Shown here in pieces: positions 11,584 through 22,438 of a stretch of 64,000 nucleotides of DNA (positions are counted from its first letter, which is position 1; the number at the start of each line of letters is the position of its first letter). Source of the DNA: Diadophis punctatus similis (Eukaryota; Chordata; Lepidosauria; Squamata; Dipsadidae). The stretch is from assembly GCA_023053685.1 (NCBI GenBank), contig JALIGW010000002.1, positions 163,386,534-163,450,533 on the forward strand, given 5' to 3'. The notes beneath the pieces are model-generated. The model made no database searches, was not told where the DNA came from, and was given only the letters and a program-made list of their open reading frames with translations. Both the position numbers and the translations under genes were made by a program.

Positions 11584-13250
11584 GACCTTGTACTGGATTC
11601 CATCTTCCATCCATCTATCCCACTTTAGTGCTCAATACAGGCAGAACAGCTCTGCAAAAGCAGTCTATCTTTAATCATGTATCTTACCATTATTTTTCTT
11701 TGCACTGGGAACACCAGGAGAACGAGGAGAAATACATATTAGAAGCACTTTCTGATGACTGTGCTTGGCTTAAGACTGCTAAACACTTTGGGTCCTTTAA
11801 TTTTATTCTGACCTTTGCATCAGTCCTTACCTTCTTAGGAATTATATATTGCTCTCATGATCTTCAGTTCTCTTCTTTCCACTCCAGAGGTGACACAATC
11901 ATACCTTTCTAGGACAGCCTCTAAATACATTTCTTTCCGCATTTAAAATAAACTGCCACTATTTACATCTTTTGAATTTCATCTGTTTTTCTTCTGCTGC
12001 TGCAATATATATATATACTGAATCTCTCTGTGAATGAACACTACTCAATGGCGCTGAAATAACTCAGGAAGACACTTAAGAGGTTCTCAAATTATGTCAG
12101 AGGGGTGGGGAAATTTTTTGGGGGGTAGCCTGTGAGCCATGACTAATGCAATTATAAATGAAATAATAAAACAGTCCTCTGACCTGCTAAGAGACTACAG
12201 AAGGACAAAGACCATAAATGAGGCAAAGTTCCAAGTTGTTTTGTGTTCCTCTTTACAGATTTTCTGCTTACACAAAACAGAAAGATACCGCAGCAACACT
12301 TAGGTAATACAAAGCTGAAGAAAATACTTATTTTCATCTCATTCAGTGCCTTCAGCATCTTATATTCAGGTTTTCGTCTGGTATGAATTGCTTTCCTGAG
12401 GTAGTTCCCTTTATTTTGCCAACAGGTTGATGCAGCAAGAGAATTGATGTTGGTTGTCTATTCTAATGAGTTACACTGATGCTTTATTTAGAGGTGGGCT
12501 ATCTGGAGGAATTTTTGGAACCATAGCCCCCTCCATATGCAATGGCCTACAACTCCCATCATCCTGTTTGTCTGAAGATGATGGGACTTCAGCCTCTTCT
12601 GAATATGAAAGGTATAGGTTGAGAGGGTTACAAAAGTCTAGATCCCACTCAATGTCAACGAAGTGACAAAAGAAAAGTCTACATTCTTTGCTGCTGTTTG
12701 GTGCATTTTGATTTCAGCAGTCCACATCAGGTAGACTAACAGACTAACAGCCTTATGGGGCTTATGGGGAGGGAAATTTCTCACCAGCACACAGATGATG
12801 AGGCCCAAATTATCTCCACCTAGCCTTGAGGTAGGAAATACCTTCCCCAAATGTCTAACTGCCTTGTCTTAGAATCCCCTCTATCTGACATTCTCCAGAT
12901 CTCAAACTATCTGGAAGTAGAAGACTGCCCCCAGACTTCATTTTAATCCTTTTTTGGGGGGGGGGATAAATTATAGAATCAGGTACCGCTAAAGAAAAGC
13001 GGACCTCTGAACGCATGCAGAGTATTTTCTCACCACGGGGTAACCAAAATAAATAGGCATTTCCACTGCGGTGCGAGAAATCGCTAGCTACTTTTGGGGG
13101 GTGGGGCAGAGATAACGGAGGATAATGATTATTAGTAAATCAACTGATTAGACGTAGCGAATTGAATAGCAATATCCCCTTTGATCGGCCGAGAAGGAAT
13201 TCCGAATCTGTTATCTTACCACTGCAGGAAGAGAAGTCCGGGCGCCCCCA
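10736..13250. other. Non-coding stretch upstream of the CpG-rich block
   Basis: It holds a (CT)n tract at 11550-11582 and a short (TA)n at 12006-12018. The small frames here (11628-11912, 12152-12358, 12454-12666, 12638-12850) lack recognisable domains. If the CpG block fires on the minus strand, this is its first intron. Confidence 0.45.
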
Positions 13251-13626
13251 TTCAGGGTACGGCTGACCACTTAGCGACGGCCGGCTGCATCTTGTCTGCG
13301 GCGCCTCGTAAGTAGAGAATGCGATCGCGTTAGGAAGGAGCACTCTACCTCAGCCGGTTCGCTCCCGCGCCTTTTTTTTTTTTTTTTGGGGGGGCGGCCC
13401 GTCCCTTTGCAAGTCTCGTGTGAGGCTTCGCGCTGCTTGGCAAAAGTTACCGTCCCGAGAGGAGCGAGCGAAGGAGACGGGAACCACCACCACCCCGATC
13501 GAGCAGCCGCTTCAAAGGTACGAGAGCTCAGCCAGCCCGGCTTCCCGGCTTCGATCTCTCCCGCTGCTCGGCTTCTCTCTCCGGGAGGAAACGCCGCGCG
13601 CTCTGCCTGCTTTTCGCCCCGCGCGG

Positions 13627-13631
13627 CCAAT
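13627..13631 (+). promoter_or_regulatory. CCAAT box (candidate NF-Y site)
   Basis: The context GGCCAATCACAGCGCG matches the NF-Y consensus and lies in the middle of the CpG-rich block. Such boxes usually sit about 60-100 bp upstream of the start site and act in either orientation, so this does not settle the direction. Confidence 0.45.
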
Positions 13632-13680
13632 CACAGCGCGCTCGCTGCAGCCGGGAGCCTTCCTCCGCTCCAGAAGGAAA

Positions 13681-13709
13681 GAGGCGGAGGAGGAGGAGGA
13701 GGAGGGAAA
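13681..13709 (+). repeat. Short (GGA)n tract in the CpG block
   Basis: GGA triplets follow 'gaggc' and run into an A/G-rich segment. The tract explains the run of glutamates in one open frame and the serines in the opposite one. Confidence 0.7.
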
Positions 13710-14421
13710 AAAGAAAGAAGGCGAAGAAGCAGCGGGAGGCAAAAGGGCTCTGCTCGCCCGGCTGTTCTCGGCACCTGGAGTCGAGCGCGCCGACCCTCCC
13801 GCCGCGCTCTCTCGTGCCTCCGGTGCGGTCTCTGATGACTTCTTATCCCGGGTCGGCGGAGCGCCCTCCTCGCCCGCCAACACTTAGCCGCGGGCTGGGC
13901 GGGGCTGGCGCAAAAGGGGTGAGCGCTCTTCGGTTCCCCTTCCCGCCAACGCAGCTCCCAAATTATCCGGAGCTACAATCCTGTAGGCTACGGGAAGAAA
14001 GGCGCAACAGGTGCGGCTTCTTGGACTGGCCCTTCGCAGCTCGGGTCCCAGGCGGGTTTACTCCGAAGCTTCGCCGCTCGCTCTCTCTGACTCTTTCTAA
14101 CCTGAGCAAAAACAAAAACAAAACAAAAACAAAACAAGGGCACTGTGAAAGTGAAACGGGCAGCTCAAAAAGTAACTGCCCTGAATTCATAGCGGAGGAA
14201 AGGGAGGTGGGGAAGAGAAACACCTGTGTCTTTCCAGAAGTTGTGCAAGCCTAACTTGCAGCTTTCTGACTGGGAATTGTGGTTCAGTTATATGTAAAAA
14301 GGCTGCAGTCTCAGGCAAATTGCTAGAAAAAGCTAGTTCATAATTCAGCACATGAGTTTTCATTTGGCATGGGCCTGGGAGCCTGACTCGAGGGACATTG
14401 TGATGCGCACAAAACCCACGT

Positions 14422-14660
14422 AATAGTAATTAGCACTTAGACTTATATACCACTTCACAGTGTTTTACGGCCCTGTCTAAGCATTTTACAGAGTCAGGGT
14501 ACTGCTTCCAACAATCTGGGTCCTCATTTTACCGACCTCAGAAGGATGGAAGGCAGAGTCACCCTTGAGCTTGGTGAGATTTGGTGAGATTCGAACTGCC
14601 AAACTGTTGGCAGAAGTAGCCTGCAGTACTGCATTCTAACCACTATGCTACCATGGCTCT
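14422..14660 (-). mobile_element. BovB-tailed tRNA SINE, copy 2 (antisense)
   Basis: On the minus strand it has the tRNA-like head at the right end and the degenerate BovB tail at the left ('tagtaattagcacttagact'). It is more diverged than the copies at 46.9 or 52.7 kb, and the ATTGCT tail is nearly lost. Confidence 0.75.
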
Positions 14661-15074
14661 TAACACAACTTTCCTTTCTTGGCAGCCAGCTTTGTGGCAG
14701 CATATTTTCTTTGGTCTACAGGTGTTCACACCAAGGAAAAAGAGATGCTATAGCTAACTGTTTAAGCAGCAAAAGACACACCTGAGAGTGTGTCACCGAG
14801 GATCAAGCACGAGAAGGTCTAATGAAACTATTGCTGATTATTCCTATGCACAAGAATCTTCTCAAGTAATGGTTAATACCTGCTTAGGATTAGATGAGGG
14901 TCAGCAGAATTCAAGGACGGTTGGATTTAGTTTGCTTGTGGCTATATAGGGATTCTAGGCTGATCCCTCTTTTAACTCTGCCCCCAGGTCCTACCATTCC
15001 TTCTACATCATCTAGAACAGAACAAAACCAATGGAATAGGGTTGCCTGCATTGAAGCTTGTTCCAACGAAACAG
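14661..15074. other. Non-coding spacer
   Basis: No gene is seen. A segment here ('gctatatagggattctaggc' then 'tgatccctcttttaact', about 14940-14980) recurs with changes at about 15510-15545, suggesting a local duplication or an unnamed dispersed repeat. Confidence 0.4.
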
Positions 15075-15226
15075 CTAACACAAGTATTAAAAGATTGATT
15101 TTATTGTTTTAAAATGTTTTGGTGTCTTAATTGTAATATATTCTTTGAATTGTAAGCTGCCCAAAGTCATTGACTGAGATGGGTGGTTATAGAATTGAAT
15201 GAAATGAATGAATGAATGAATGAATC
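15075..15226 (+). mobile_element. L2/CR1-group LINE 3' terminus with GAAT tail
   Basis: 'aagctgcccaaagtcattga' then 'gagatgggtggttataga' matches the 3' UTR signature shared by LINE ends at 5.3, 49.5 and 61.8 kb. It ends in (GAAT)n at about 15195-15226. Confidence 0.65.
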
Positions 15227-17344
15227 AGCTTAGAAAGCAGACATAACTATTAAATTGTTTTCATTCCCAAACCAGCCACCCTCTCCTTTGTCTTCCCCTG
15301 AGAAAGAACAAAGCTCTGTAACTAAAGAGGAAAAACTGAAACAAAGAATAACTGAGCATCTGTCATTCATGAAAGATCAGGGCTATACATGAAAGTCCAT
15401 TAAACTGATTTATTGCTAATTGTGCCTCTGCATGGGAATCTTCTTAACCCTAGAGTTAAATAAGGATCAACAGAATTCAATGGAAGTTGAAACTTAGTTC
15501 ACTTGTGGCTGTATTGGGATTCTAGGCTGATCCCTCTTTTAACTCCACCCCCAGAGGTTCTGCCACTCTTCCTACTCCCAGCTGCCTTTGTATTTTAAGT
15601 GGGACTAAAACTCAGTTTCCTGGATTCCAGCTTGATGCCTTAACCGACTCCCATTAATACCAAATACTAAATGTATTGCCTAACTTCCTACTCTACATCC
15701 TCAATTGTACCTTCAGTTTGGTTCACTGCTTGTTACCAGCTCAGAGCTTTGACCAAGAAAGAAAGCCAAAATGCTCTTGATAAAAAGCAACCAACAGTGC
15801 TAAAACATTATTTTGTCCCCCTCAGTGCAGTTCATTGCTGTGATAAACAGCCATTTACTATTTTCTTGGCTTTTTGCTCTTTATAAATGCTCTGTATCAA
15901 AGTTATTTAAAAAATTGAAACTGCAACTCATCTTTTTCAAAACCACAAGCATGAAAGACCATTCCAAATTGTCAAAAGCTTTTTCTGTATCAAGGGGGGG
16001 GGGAATCACAGGTGCTTTTTAATTTAATCTTGTTAATAACATTCACAATGTGTCTAATGTGGTTTCTGGTGTATCTTTTTTGGGGGAAATCTAGTCTAGT
16101 CAAATTGTATCATTTTAATTAAGCCATTTGTCTTCTTGCAAGTACTGCTGTAAAAATATGGTATAACTGATAACCACCCTGCAAACATAACTACACTTTG
16201 TGATACCAGTGTCCCCAAAATATGAAAAATGTTAGGAAACTCCATATTTTTTACAAAGATCACCTGCAACTGAAACCAGAGACTCCATTCAAGCTTTGCA
16301 AAAGCATAGCAGGAGCCTCTTCATTATTAAAATTCAGGCAAGATTCTTCAAACTATGAAGATGAGTTTCTGCAAACATCCAAGAGAGTGATCTCTCTTAA
16401 TGCCTCCCCTTTTTTGTTAATACTGTACTTCTAAAATTGTAGGCATTGCCCCAGGGGAAAAAACCATACTTTCAATCAAAAGATAAAACATATTTTAGTT
16501 TGAACATTCCCATTTAAACCAGAAAGAAAGACTGGTCTAGACTGGGAATGGGTGTATGTGTCTAAATATATGTATACAGTGTATATATTTCTTAGCTTTC
16601 TCATATTAATTTGAAGGATTAACTTTTGAGCCATTGAAATAGTTGTAATCTCACTGTTCATAATTTATCATGTCCTTTGGCTGTGTCCAAATCTGATCAT
16701 CACAGTAAAGCCTTTTGTTTAAAATAATGATTAAGAGATCCTATCACTCTGCTAAAAAAAACACCTTTATTCCCATCCCTCAGTCAAGAGGAAAGAAAAA
16801 GCAATTTTTCTCTTCTGTTTCACAACTTATTAATGATTTCCCAACTTCCTGAAATAAAACTTGGTTTTCTTTTTATTTGTTAATTCCTCTGGGAAAGGAT
16901 AAAAATGGTCAAAGTAGAAGAATATTCTTCTCTTACTTTTATTTTCTCTCTAACCCTTTCACTCATGTAGCCCAATGTTACCAAGAGATATTATCTCTCT
17001 CTCTTTCTCCTTCTTCATCTCCTCCTCAAACAAAAAAAAAAATCCCTTTCTTTTTTCTTCCCTCAAATGATATTTTCTTTATTCTCCATTCTTGAGCTAA
17101 ACTATGCCTTTCTTCCAACTCATTTAGCCTATTTGGGTATGTATCAATGGTACAACCTTAAACTTTTTTCCTTTCTCCCCTCTTGTTGAGAATCTCCATT
17201 TTTTGTTTCTGCTTTCTCTGCCTCTTGGTGTTCGTTTCATGAAGCTGACTATCTTCCCTAAAGGTCTTATTTCCCCTGCCTTTTTAGAAAAGTTGCTCTT
17301 TGTCTTTCCCTCAGTGAACTGAATATATTACATTCAGTTCACAG
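15227..17344. other. Non-coding stretch
   Basis: No gene is found. The segment at about 15560-15655 resembles the tRNA-unrelated 3' half of MIR-type SINEs ('actaaaactcagtttcctgg'), but only weakly. The remaining frames look like chance. Confidence 0.4.
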
Positions 17345-17693
17345 AATGTTAACATTGTAGGGAAAATTGCTGGAAAAGAAGCGTGGCAGGAGTTAGAAAG
17401 GGCATGAATGAAGCAGATTGGTTTCAGGCCTGAGAATAGGACAGAAATTGCATTGGGTATTGCTGACAATAATCTCAGTGGGACTTAACTTATGAAAATA
17501 TGCCCCTGTTTGTCCTGTCTGATCTCTGGACAGAAAGAGTTCAATACTATTTTCTATGATAATCTTTTGACAGCCTACAGGGCTTGGAAGTCAGGAACAC
17601 CCTATCCAGTGATTCCACGCCCTCCTAATTGGACAGATCCAATCAGTTCTGGTGGTAGAAGTGAAACTGAACCTTAGTCACTTATATGTAGGG
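17345..17693 (+). mobile_element. Decayed LINE reverse transcriptase, left part
   Basis: Across frameshifts the plus strand gives remnants of the RT region around 'FQSGFRPG-GTETAL', here seen as 'GFRPENRTEIALGI' in one frame, followed by 'MPLFVLSDL' (compare the family pattern LVLLDLSAAFD). The element continues at 18214 after a 520-bp hAT insertion. It is dead. Confidence 0.6.
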
Positions 17694-18213
17694 CAGGGGC
17701 GGGTTCCTAATTTTTTTACTACCACTCTGTGGGCGTGGCTTATTTTGTGGGTGTGGCTTGCCAGCCATGTGACCAAGTGGGCGTGGCTTCTCAGACTGCT
17801 GAAGGGAGGGGAACTGAGATAGGTCCTGCTGCCTGTTCCCCCTCCCCTCAGCAGCTTGAGAAGCCTCAAACGTGCGAAAATGCCTAGGATCATCACCGCG
17901 TGTTCGTGGCTTCTCGGACTGCTGAAGGGAGGGGAATGGAGATAGCTCCTGCCACCTGTTCTTTCAGCGTCTCACGTGCTCCCTCAGCCATCCTCCCCTG
18001 CTTGGACTCACTGTGGGGTAGGAAGGCAGCGCATGAGCAGTGCCAGAAACTCGGCTTCTGGCCATGCGCAGAAGAAAATTTTAGAATTTTTTTTTAAAAT
18101 GTAAAAATGGCGGTGCCCAGGCACCGGCAACCGACTGCACCGGTACTGTGACATCACCAGCGGGCTGCTACCAGTGCTATAGAGTGGACTGCACTGGTAG
18201 GAACCCACCACTG
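17694..18213. mobile_element. Non-autonomous hAT element, GGGTTCCT-terminus family
   Basis: The termini are CAGGGGCGGGTTCCTA and TAGGAACCCACCACTG, flanked by the perfect 8-bp duplication ATGTAGGG (17686-17693, 18214-18221). The 520-bp interior has a repeated 'gtgggcgtggctt' motif and a duplicated block with 'tctc(a/g)gactgctgaaggga' at about 17790 and 17911. No transposase. It inserted into an older LINE. Confidence 0.9.
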
Positions 18214-19272
18214 ATGTAGGGTGACTCAAAGCTTGGTCCTCTCCCCATTTTGTGTAACATTTGCATGAAATTGTTGAGAAGGTTCAAGAAGAGGCCTTGT
18301 CAGTATGCTTATGATATCCATCTTGATGTGTCTATCCGAGGTTAAATAACAAATATGACAGAAATCTTGACTAGTGGCTAGGGGGAGTTAATGAGACAGA
18401 ACAAATGTAGGATGAATTCCAGAATGTCAGGGATGCTATTTGTTCAGAATGCTTCACACTGCTTCGTACTTTAACTTTTGTTGAGATGTCATTATTCCTG
18501 AAAGAGCAAGTCCACAGTTTCTGGATCCTTCAATACTCATCTCCAGCAGGTAGAGGCTGTGATCAGGAAGACTTTTCCCCCCACACTTTGGTGGATATGT
18601 CACTTGCAGCCTTTTCTGGAGTGGGAAACTCTGGCAGCAATAATTGATATCCTTGCCACCTCACAAATTGGATTACTGCAATTTGTTCCACCTGGGGATG
18701 CCCCTGAAGGCAATTCAGATGCTTCATCTGGCTTAAAATGCAGTTGGTGACTGGTCATGATCAATGCAGCAGAATACCACTAATTTTGCAGGAGCTGCAG
18801 CAGATAGCAGTAGGATTCCAGATACAATTCAAAGATCTGGTTATTCCCACTAAAGCCCTCTATAGCTTGAGTCCCCATTATCTTCAGGACAGTCTGACCC
18901 AAATATAATCTGTGCAGCCACTCTGCACAGCCAAGAGGATAGATTGAAATTCTTAGCAGCACCTTCTAAAGTGAGAAGGGTCCCGTTTTCTGATGTCTTC
19001 CAAAGGCGCTTGGGTTTTTTTTTCTCTTAAATTTATTTGCTGCCTATTTCATCATGGAGCTACTCTAAGGCAACTTTCGGAAGAGAGGATATAATGTAGT
19101 TACAATCAGTCAAATTGTGGGACAAGTCATCGGCCTGCATGATTGGTTTATGCTTTTGCTTACATTGCTTTTAATAACTTAATAATGTAATGTTCATAGC
19201 TGATCTTGTAAGCCGCTTTGAGACCCAGGAGATGACACATATGAATCAATATAAGAAGTGCATTATAAAAAT
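18214..19272 (+). mobile_element. Decayed LINE reverse transcriptase, right part and 3' end
   Basis: Directly after the insertion the frame reads 'VTQSLVLSPF', the relic of the GVPQGSVLSP motif. It then reads 'QYAYDIHLDVS' at 18301-18333, where the catalytic YADD has become YAYD (18304-18315), so the enzyme would be inactive even if open. A relic of 'LHWLPI..FK' follows near 18815-18840. The 3' UTR 'cttgtaagccgctttgagac' ends near 19270. Domain order supports one L2/CR1-group LINE spanning 17345-19272. Confidence 0.7.
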
Positions 19273-19454
19273 AACAAGACTGCTTAAGACTCTGTTATTT
19301 GATGTCAGTTTCTTTTAACAGAATTAACAATGGGAATAAGAAACAATTATACTAAAAGTTTCTGATTATTTAAAAAAAAATCCGTGGGAGATGTTATTGC
19401 CTGTAACTCCCTAAAATGAGAATTGACTATTTTAAGGAAAGGAGCAAGCTGAGC

Positions 19455-19810
19455 AATTTATTTATTTGTTCAATTTAAATAGCTATCTGTCTCACATACA
19501 TGACTCTGGGCAGCTTATAAAATTAAAAATGCAACAAGGAATACAAAAAGAACTAAAAAGAAATAACCATAAAAACAATTTCAGGTCCCAAACCAGTTCC
19601 AGATCATCTGAAACAGTTCCAGATAATCTGCTTCATGCAGGATCCTCTGAAGCAACAACTTTCTCAACAATCTATCCTAAAACAGGAAAGCTGATCACTG
19701 GACAATTGTCCAGTCTGTTTTGGTCTTGTGATGGATTCTTGTGGAAAGGATGGATCACTGAGTTGGCACTGCAATTTCTTAGCCAACATTATTTTTGCAT
19801 TAGTTAGTGT
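19455..19810 (-). mobile_element. L2/CR1-group LINE 3' region, antisense
   Basis: On the minus strand the end reads 'aagctgcccagagtcatgta' and then A-rich sequence. Internal antisense segments ('ctggacaattgtccag', 'gtgatggattcttg') match the same antisense region of the LINE at about 50.10-50.14 kb. The 113-codon plus frame over it is a shadow. It may extend to about 20170. Confidence 0.55.
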
Positions 19811-21414
19811 TGGCAATTTATACCCAAAACTAAATAGTAAGATAAGCCCAGGAACTGTCAAGATGAACCCCTCTTAGGAAAACATGTCATCCGTGGTTTT
19901 CAAACTGGGAGTCCCTGTACTAGAACTATACCATTAGCTTTTAGAAGTAAACAGAAGATCTACCATCAGCTTGTAAATCTTCTGGCACTACTGTGCTACA
20001 TCTGGCTCATTAAAAGGCGACTCTTGAGATAGAAATTTGTGTATATACGCCTCACATGTCACCTCTCAATGTGAAGACTCCATAAACATCAAGCAAGAGT
20101 CTTCAGTCTTCTTGGCAAAACAGCAAACCATCCAGTTCCTCTAAATTCAAGCTGAAAACCCAACAGGAAAGATGGTTCCACTTGATGTCATGGATTTGGA
20201 TGCATTTTTAATTAGCTGAAATTCACTAGTCACCCACTGAGCAACATGTATAATTCTTAAATGCCATTAGCAAGAGAAAAGAAGGTTCCAGCTTCCCAGA
20301 AAAGATTTAGCTTTTGATAAGGCTTAAAGTTGGAATTGATCCCCTCCATCCCCAGACTGAGAGAAGGCATTTAAAATTTTAAAAGCACCTTGGGTTAATT
20401 GACATACCCTAATTCATGGTCTTTTATTAGGAAGTGGTCTAAACATTTTCAAGCACATCTATTTGCCAAATCTTCATGATTTGTAGATGACATAAAATAA
20501 GATAATGGCAGTGAATAAGAAGAATGCAGATCCGATCATACTGTAGATGAAGAAGTTGTGTTACAGAGATTTGATTAGAAAGGGGAAGTGGAGTACATTG
20601 TCCCAGGTTTTCTACTCAACATCTGAGAGAAGAAACTGATTCCAGTATGTGGACAGTATGATTCCATCCCCAAAATCTCAAATATTTTGAATTTAGTTCT
20701 TGAGTCTAGATGGTCAAGCAGAATAAGAATTTGTAACTTCTACTTGAGGTATCAAAAGGGATTTAATGTAGTGTTGGAATCTTCTACACCAATGATGTCC
20801 TTTTACCTTTAATAGACAATTTTCCTTCTCCCTGGAAATGGAAGTGAGATTATATGGGCTTTCTGTATCATTCCTAATTTCTTTAGGGTATGAATAAGCC
20901 AAAAAACTGCTCACCAAAGAATAAAGGATATGGAGTTTCAGACTGAAGTTAATAGGCTTTCCCACATGAAATTGTATAAATGAGGACATTTGTGAACCAG
21001 CAAGATAGCTCCAAAATCCTAAAGCTGAAGATAGCATTCTTCAAAGCCAGACATAACATCTTACCATCCACACTGCTACAGAGCAGATAGTCCAAAATTT
21101 CATTAATGAAGTATATCTGCATGGGGCAACCAGAAGATTGAAATCATTTTGCGTATATATTGTAATGTCTACAGGGCTGCTTATATTCTGCCACTAATAG
21201 TAAATTTCTAGAAAGGCCAGTCAACTGCTCTATGAACCATCTTCTAGAAGTTTCAAAACTTTTATCACTTGTGCAGTACTCAGATTCTGTGTCGCTGCGA
21301 TGAAAAGGCATATCTAGTCACAGAAATAGTAACTTCTCTTTTGTATTTATCACTTTAGGTTTAAAATATACTAGCTATCTTGTTTTTAGACGATACATAT
21401 TTTACTTCATACAT
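19811..21414. other. Non-coding stretch
   Basis: No gene or clear repeat is seen. The 107-codon minus frame at 20714-21037 shows no recognisable motif. Confidence 0.4.
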
Positions 21415-21705
21415 CAGTGATGGCTAACCTTTTCCAGACCGAGTGTCCAAAGCGTGGGCGCGAGAATGCGCACGCGCATACCCGAACCCCCAAAATGCAA
21501 TGTGCACATGCTCCCCCGCATGCACCCATCCCCCACATGCAGTCCCCGCCCCCGCGCATGCACGGCAGAGACCCGAGGACCAGCTGGCCGGCGGGAGGAG
21601 CGCATGCATGTGCGGCAAAGCTGAACTGGGATGACGGCTCACGTGTCCACAGAGAGGGTGCTGCGTGTCACCTGTGACACGTGTGTCATAGGTTCACCAT
21701 CACAG
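21415..21705. mobile_element. Non-autonomous hAT element, GATGGCGAACC family, copy 1
   Basis: It starts CAGTGATGGCTAACC and ends GGTTCACCATCACAG. Flanks TCATACAT and TCATAGAT agree at 7 of 8 positions. The interior is CG-rich with many 'cgcatg/gcatgc' steps, which creates spurious open frames on both strands. Confidence 0.85.
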
Positions 21706-22014
21706 TCATAGATGATAATATTTTAGATTTACACTTGCACAAGTAATTAATGCACTATTTTAGTAGTATATGTTATATTGTGGTGTTTTTTTAATCTTCA
21801 TTAGTATTTTATGTCGGCTCTTTAATTTTAATTTACTATTGGGTTGTTTTAATTATTTTTTCTGGTCATTGATCCAGTAACAGTATTTCATTTCATTTTA
21901 GACCAATGCTGATGGGCAATTTCAGGACCCATCTATTTTGGAAATGCCAGCTAAGGATTTCATGGTCATTGTGGCAAACATGACAAGCTGGTAACTGATA
22001 TAGGCACTTTAGAA

Positions 22015-22430
22015 CAGTGATGGCGAAGCTATGGCACGGGTGCCACAGGTGGTAGGCGGAGCCATATCTGCCGGCACGTGAGCCGTTTCCCTAGCTCAGC
22101 TCCAGCGTGCATGTGCGTGCCCGCCAGCTGATTTTTGGATTGCACAGAGGCTCTGCGAGGGCGATTTCAGCCTCCGGAAGGCCTCCAGGGTGGCGGGGGA
22201 GCGTTTTTGCCCTTCCCAAGCTCCAAGAAAGCCTCTGGGGAGGGCGAAAAATGTGTCTGCCGGCCCCCCTGGAAGTTGGGAAACAGGGGAGTGGGGGGCT
22301 AGTGCACGCATGCGCAGGGGGGTGAGGCGAGTGGGGGGCTTTGAATTATGGGTATGGGCACGCACGTGCATGCGATAGCGCACACGCGCACTATTTCAGC
22401 ACCCGAGGAAAAAAAGGTTCGCCATCACTG
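22015..22430. mobile_element. Non-autonomous hAT element, GATGGCGAACC family, copy 2
   Basis: It runs from CAGTGATGGCGAAGC to GGTTCGCCATCACTG and is flanked by the perfect duplication CTTTAGAA (22007-22014, 22431-22438). The 416-bp interior shares 'ctccaagaaagcctctgggg' and 'cataattcaaagccccc' (inverse) blocks with the copy at 51351. Confidence 0.92.
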
Positions 22431-22438
22431 CTTTAGAA

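Larger units (their letters stand above)
13251..14080. promoter_or_regulatory. CpG-island-like block, candidate promoter and first exon
   Basis: This is the only extended non-transposon region dense in CG dinucleotides. It holds a CCAAT box in the context GGCCAATCACAGCGCG (CCAAT at 13627-13631), a GC box GGGCGGGGC (13897-13905) and another G/C-rich site near 13385-13395. Plausible donors exist on both strands: plus TTCAAAG|GTACGAG (GT at 13518-13519) and minus CTGCAGTG|GTAAGAT (GT at 13219-13218). Overlapping frames of 119-155 codons on both strands have only biased composition, so I do not call a protein. CpG-island promoters usually mark broadly expressed or developmental genes; direction and gene are unknown. 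Confidence 0.6.

Noticed and set aside
13271..13887. Four overlapping frames of 119-155 codons in the CpG block
   Set aside because: High GC lowers the stop frequency on both strands. None shows a recognisable domain or conserved motif, so I kept only a promoter call.
22096..22383. CG-rich frames inside the hAT elements
   Set aside because: The frames here and at 21.4, 26.0, 42.2, 51.4 and 55.1 kb fall wholly inside repeats with target duplications and have no transposase motif.
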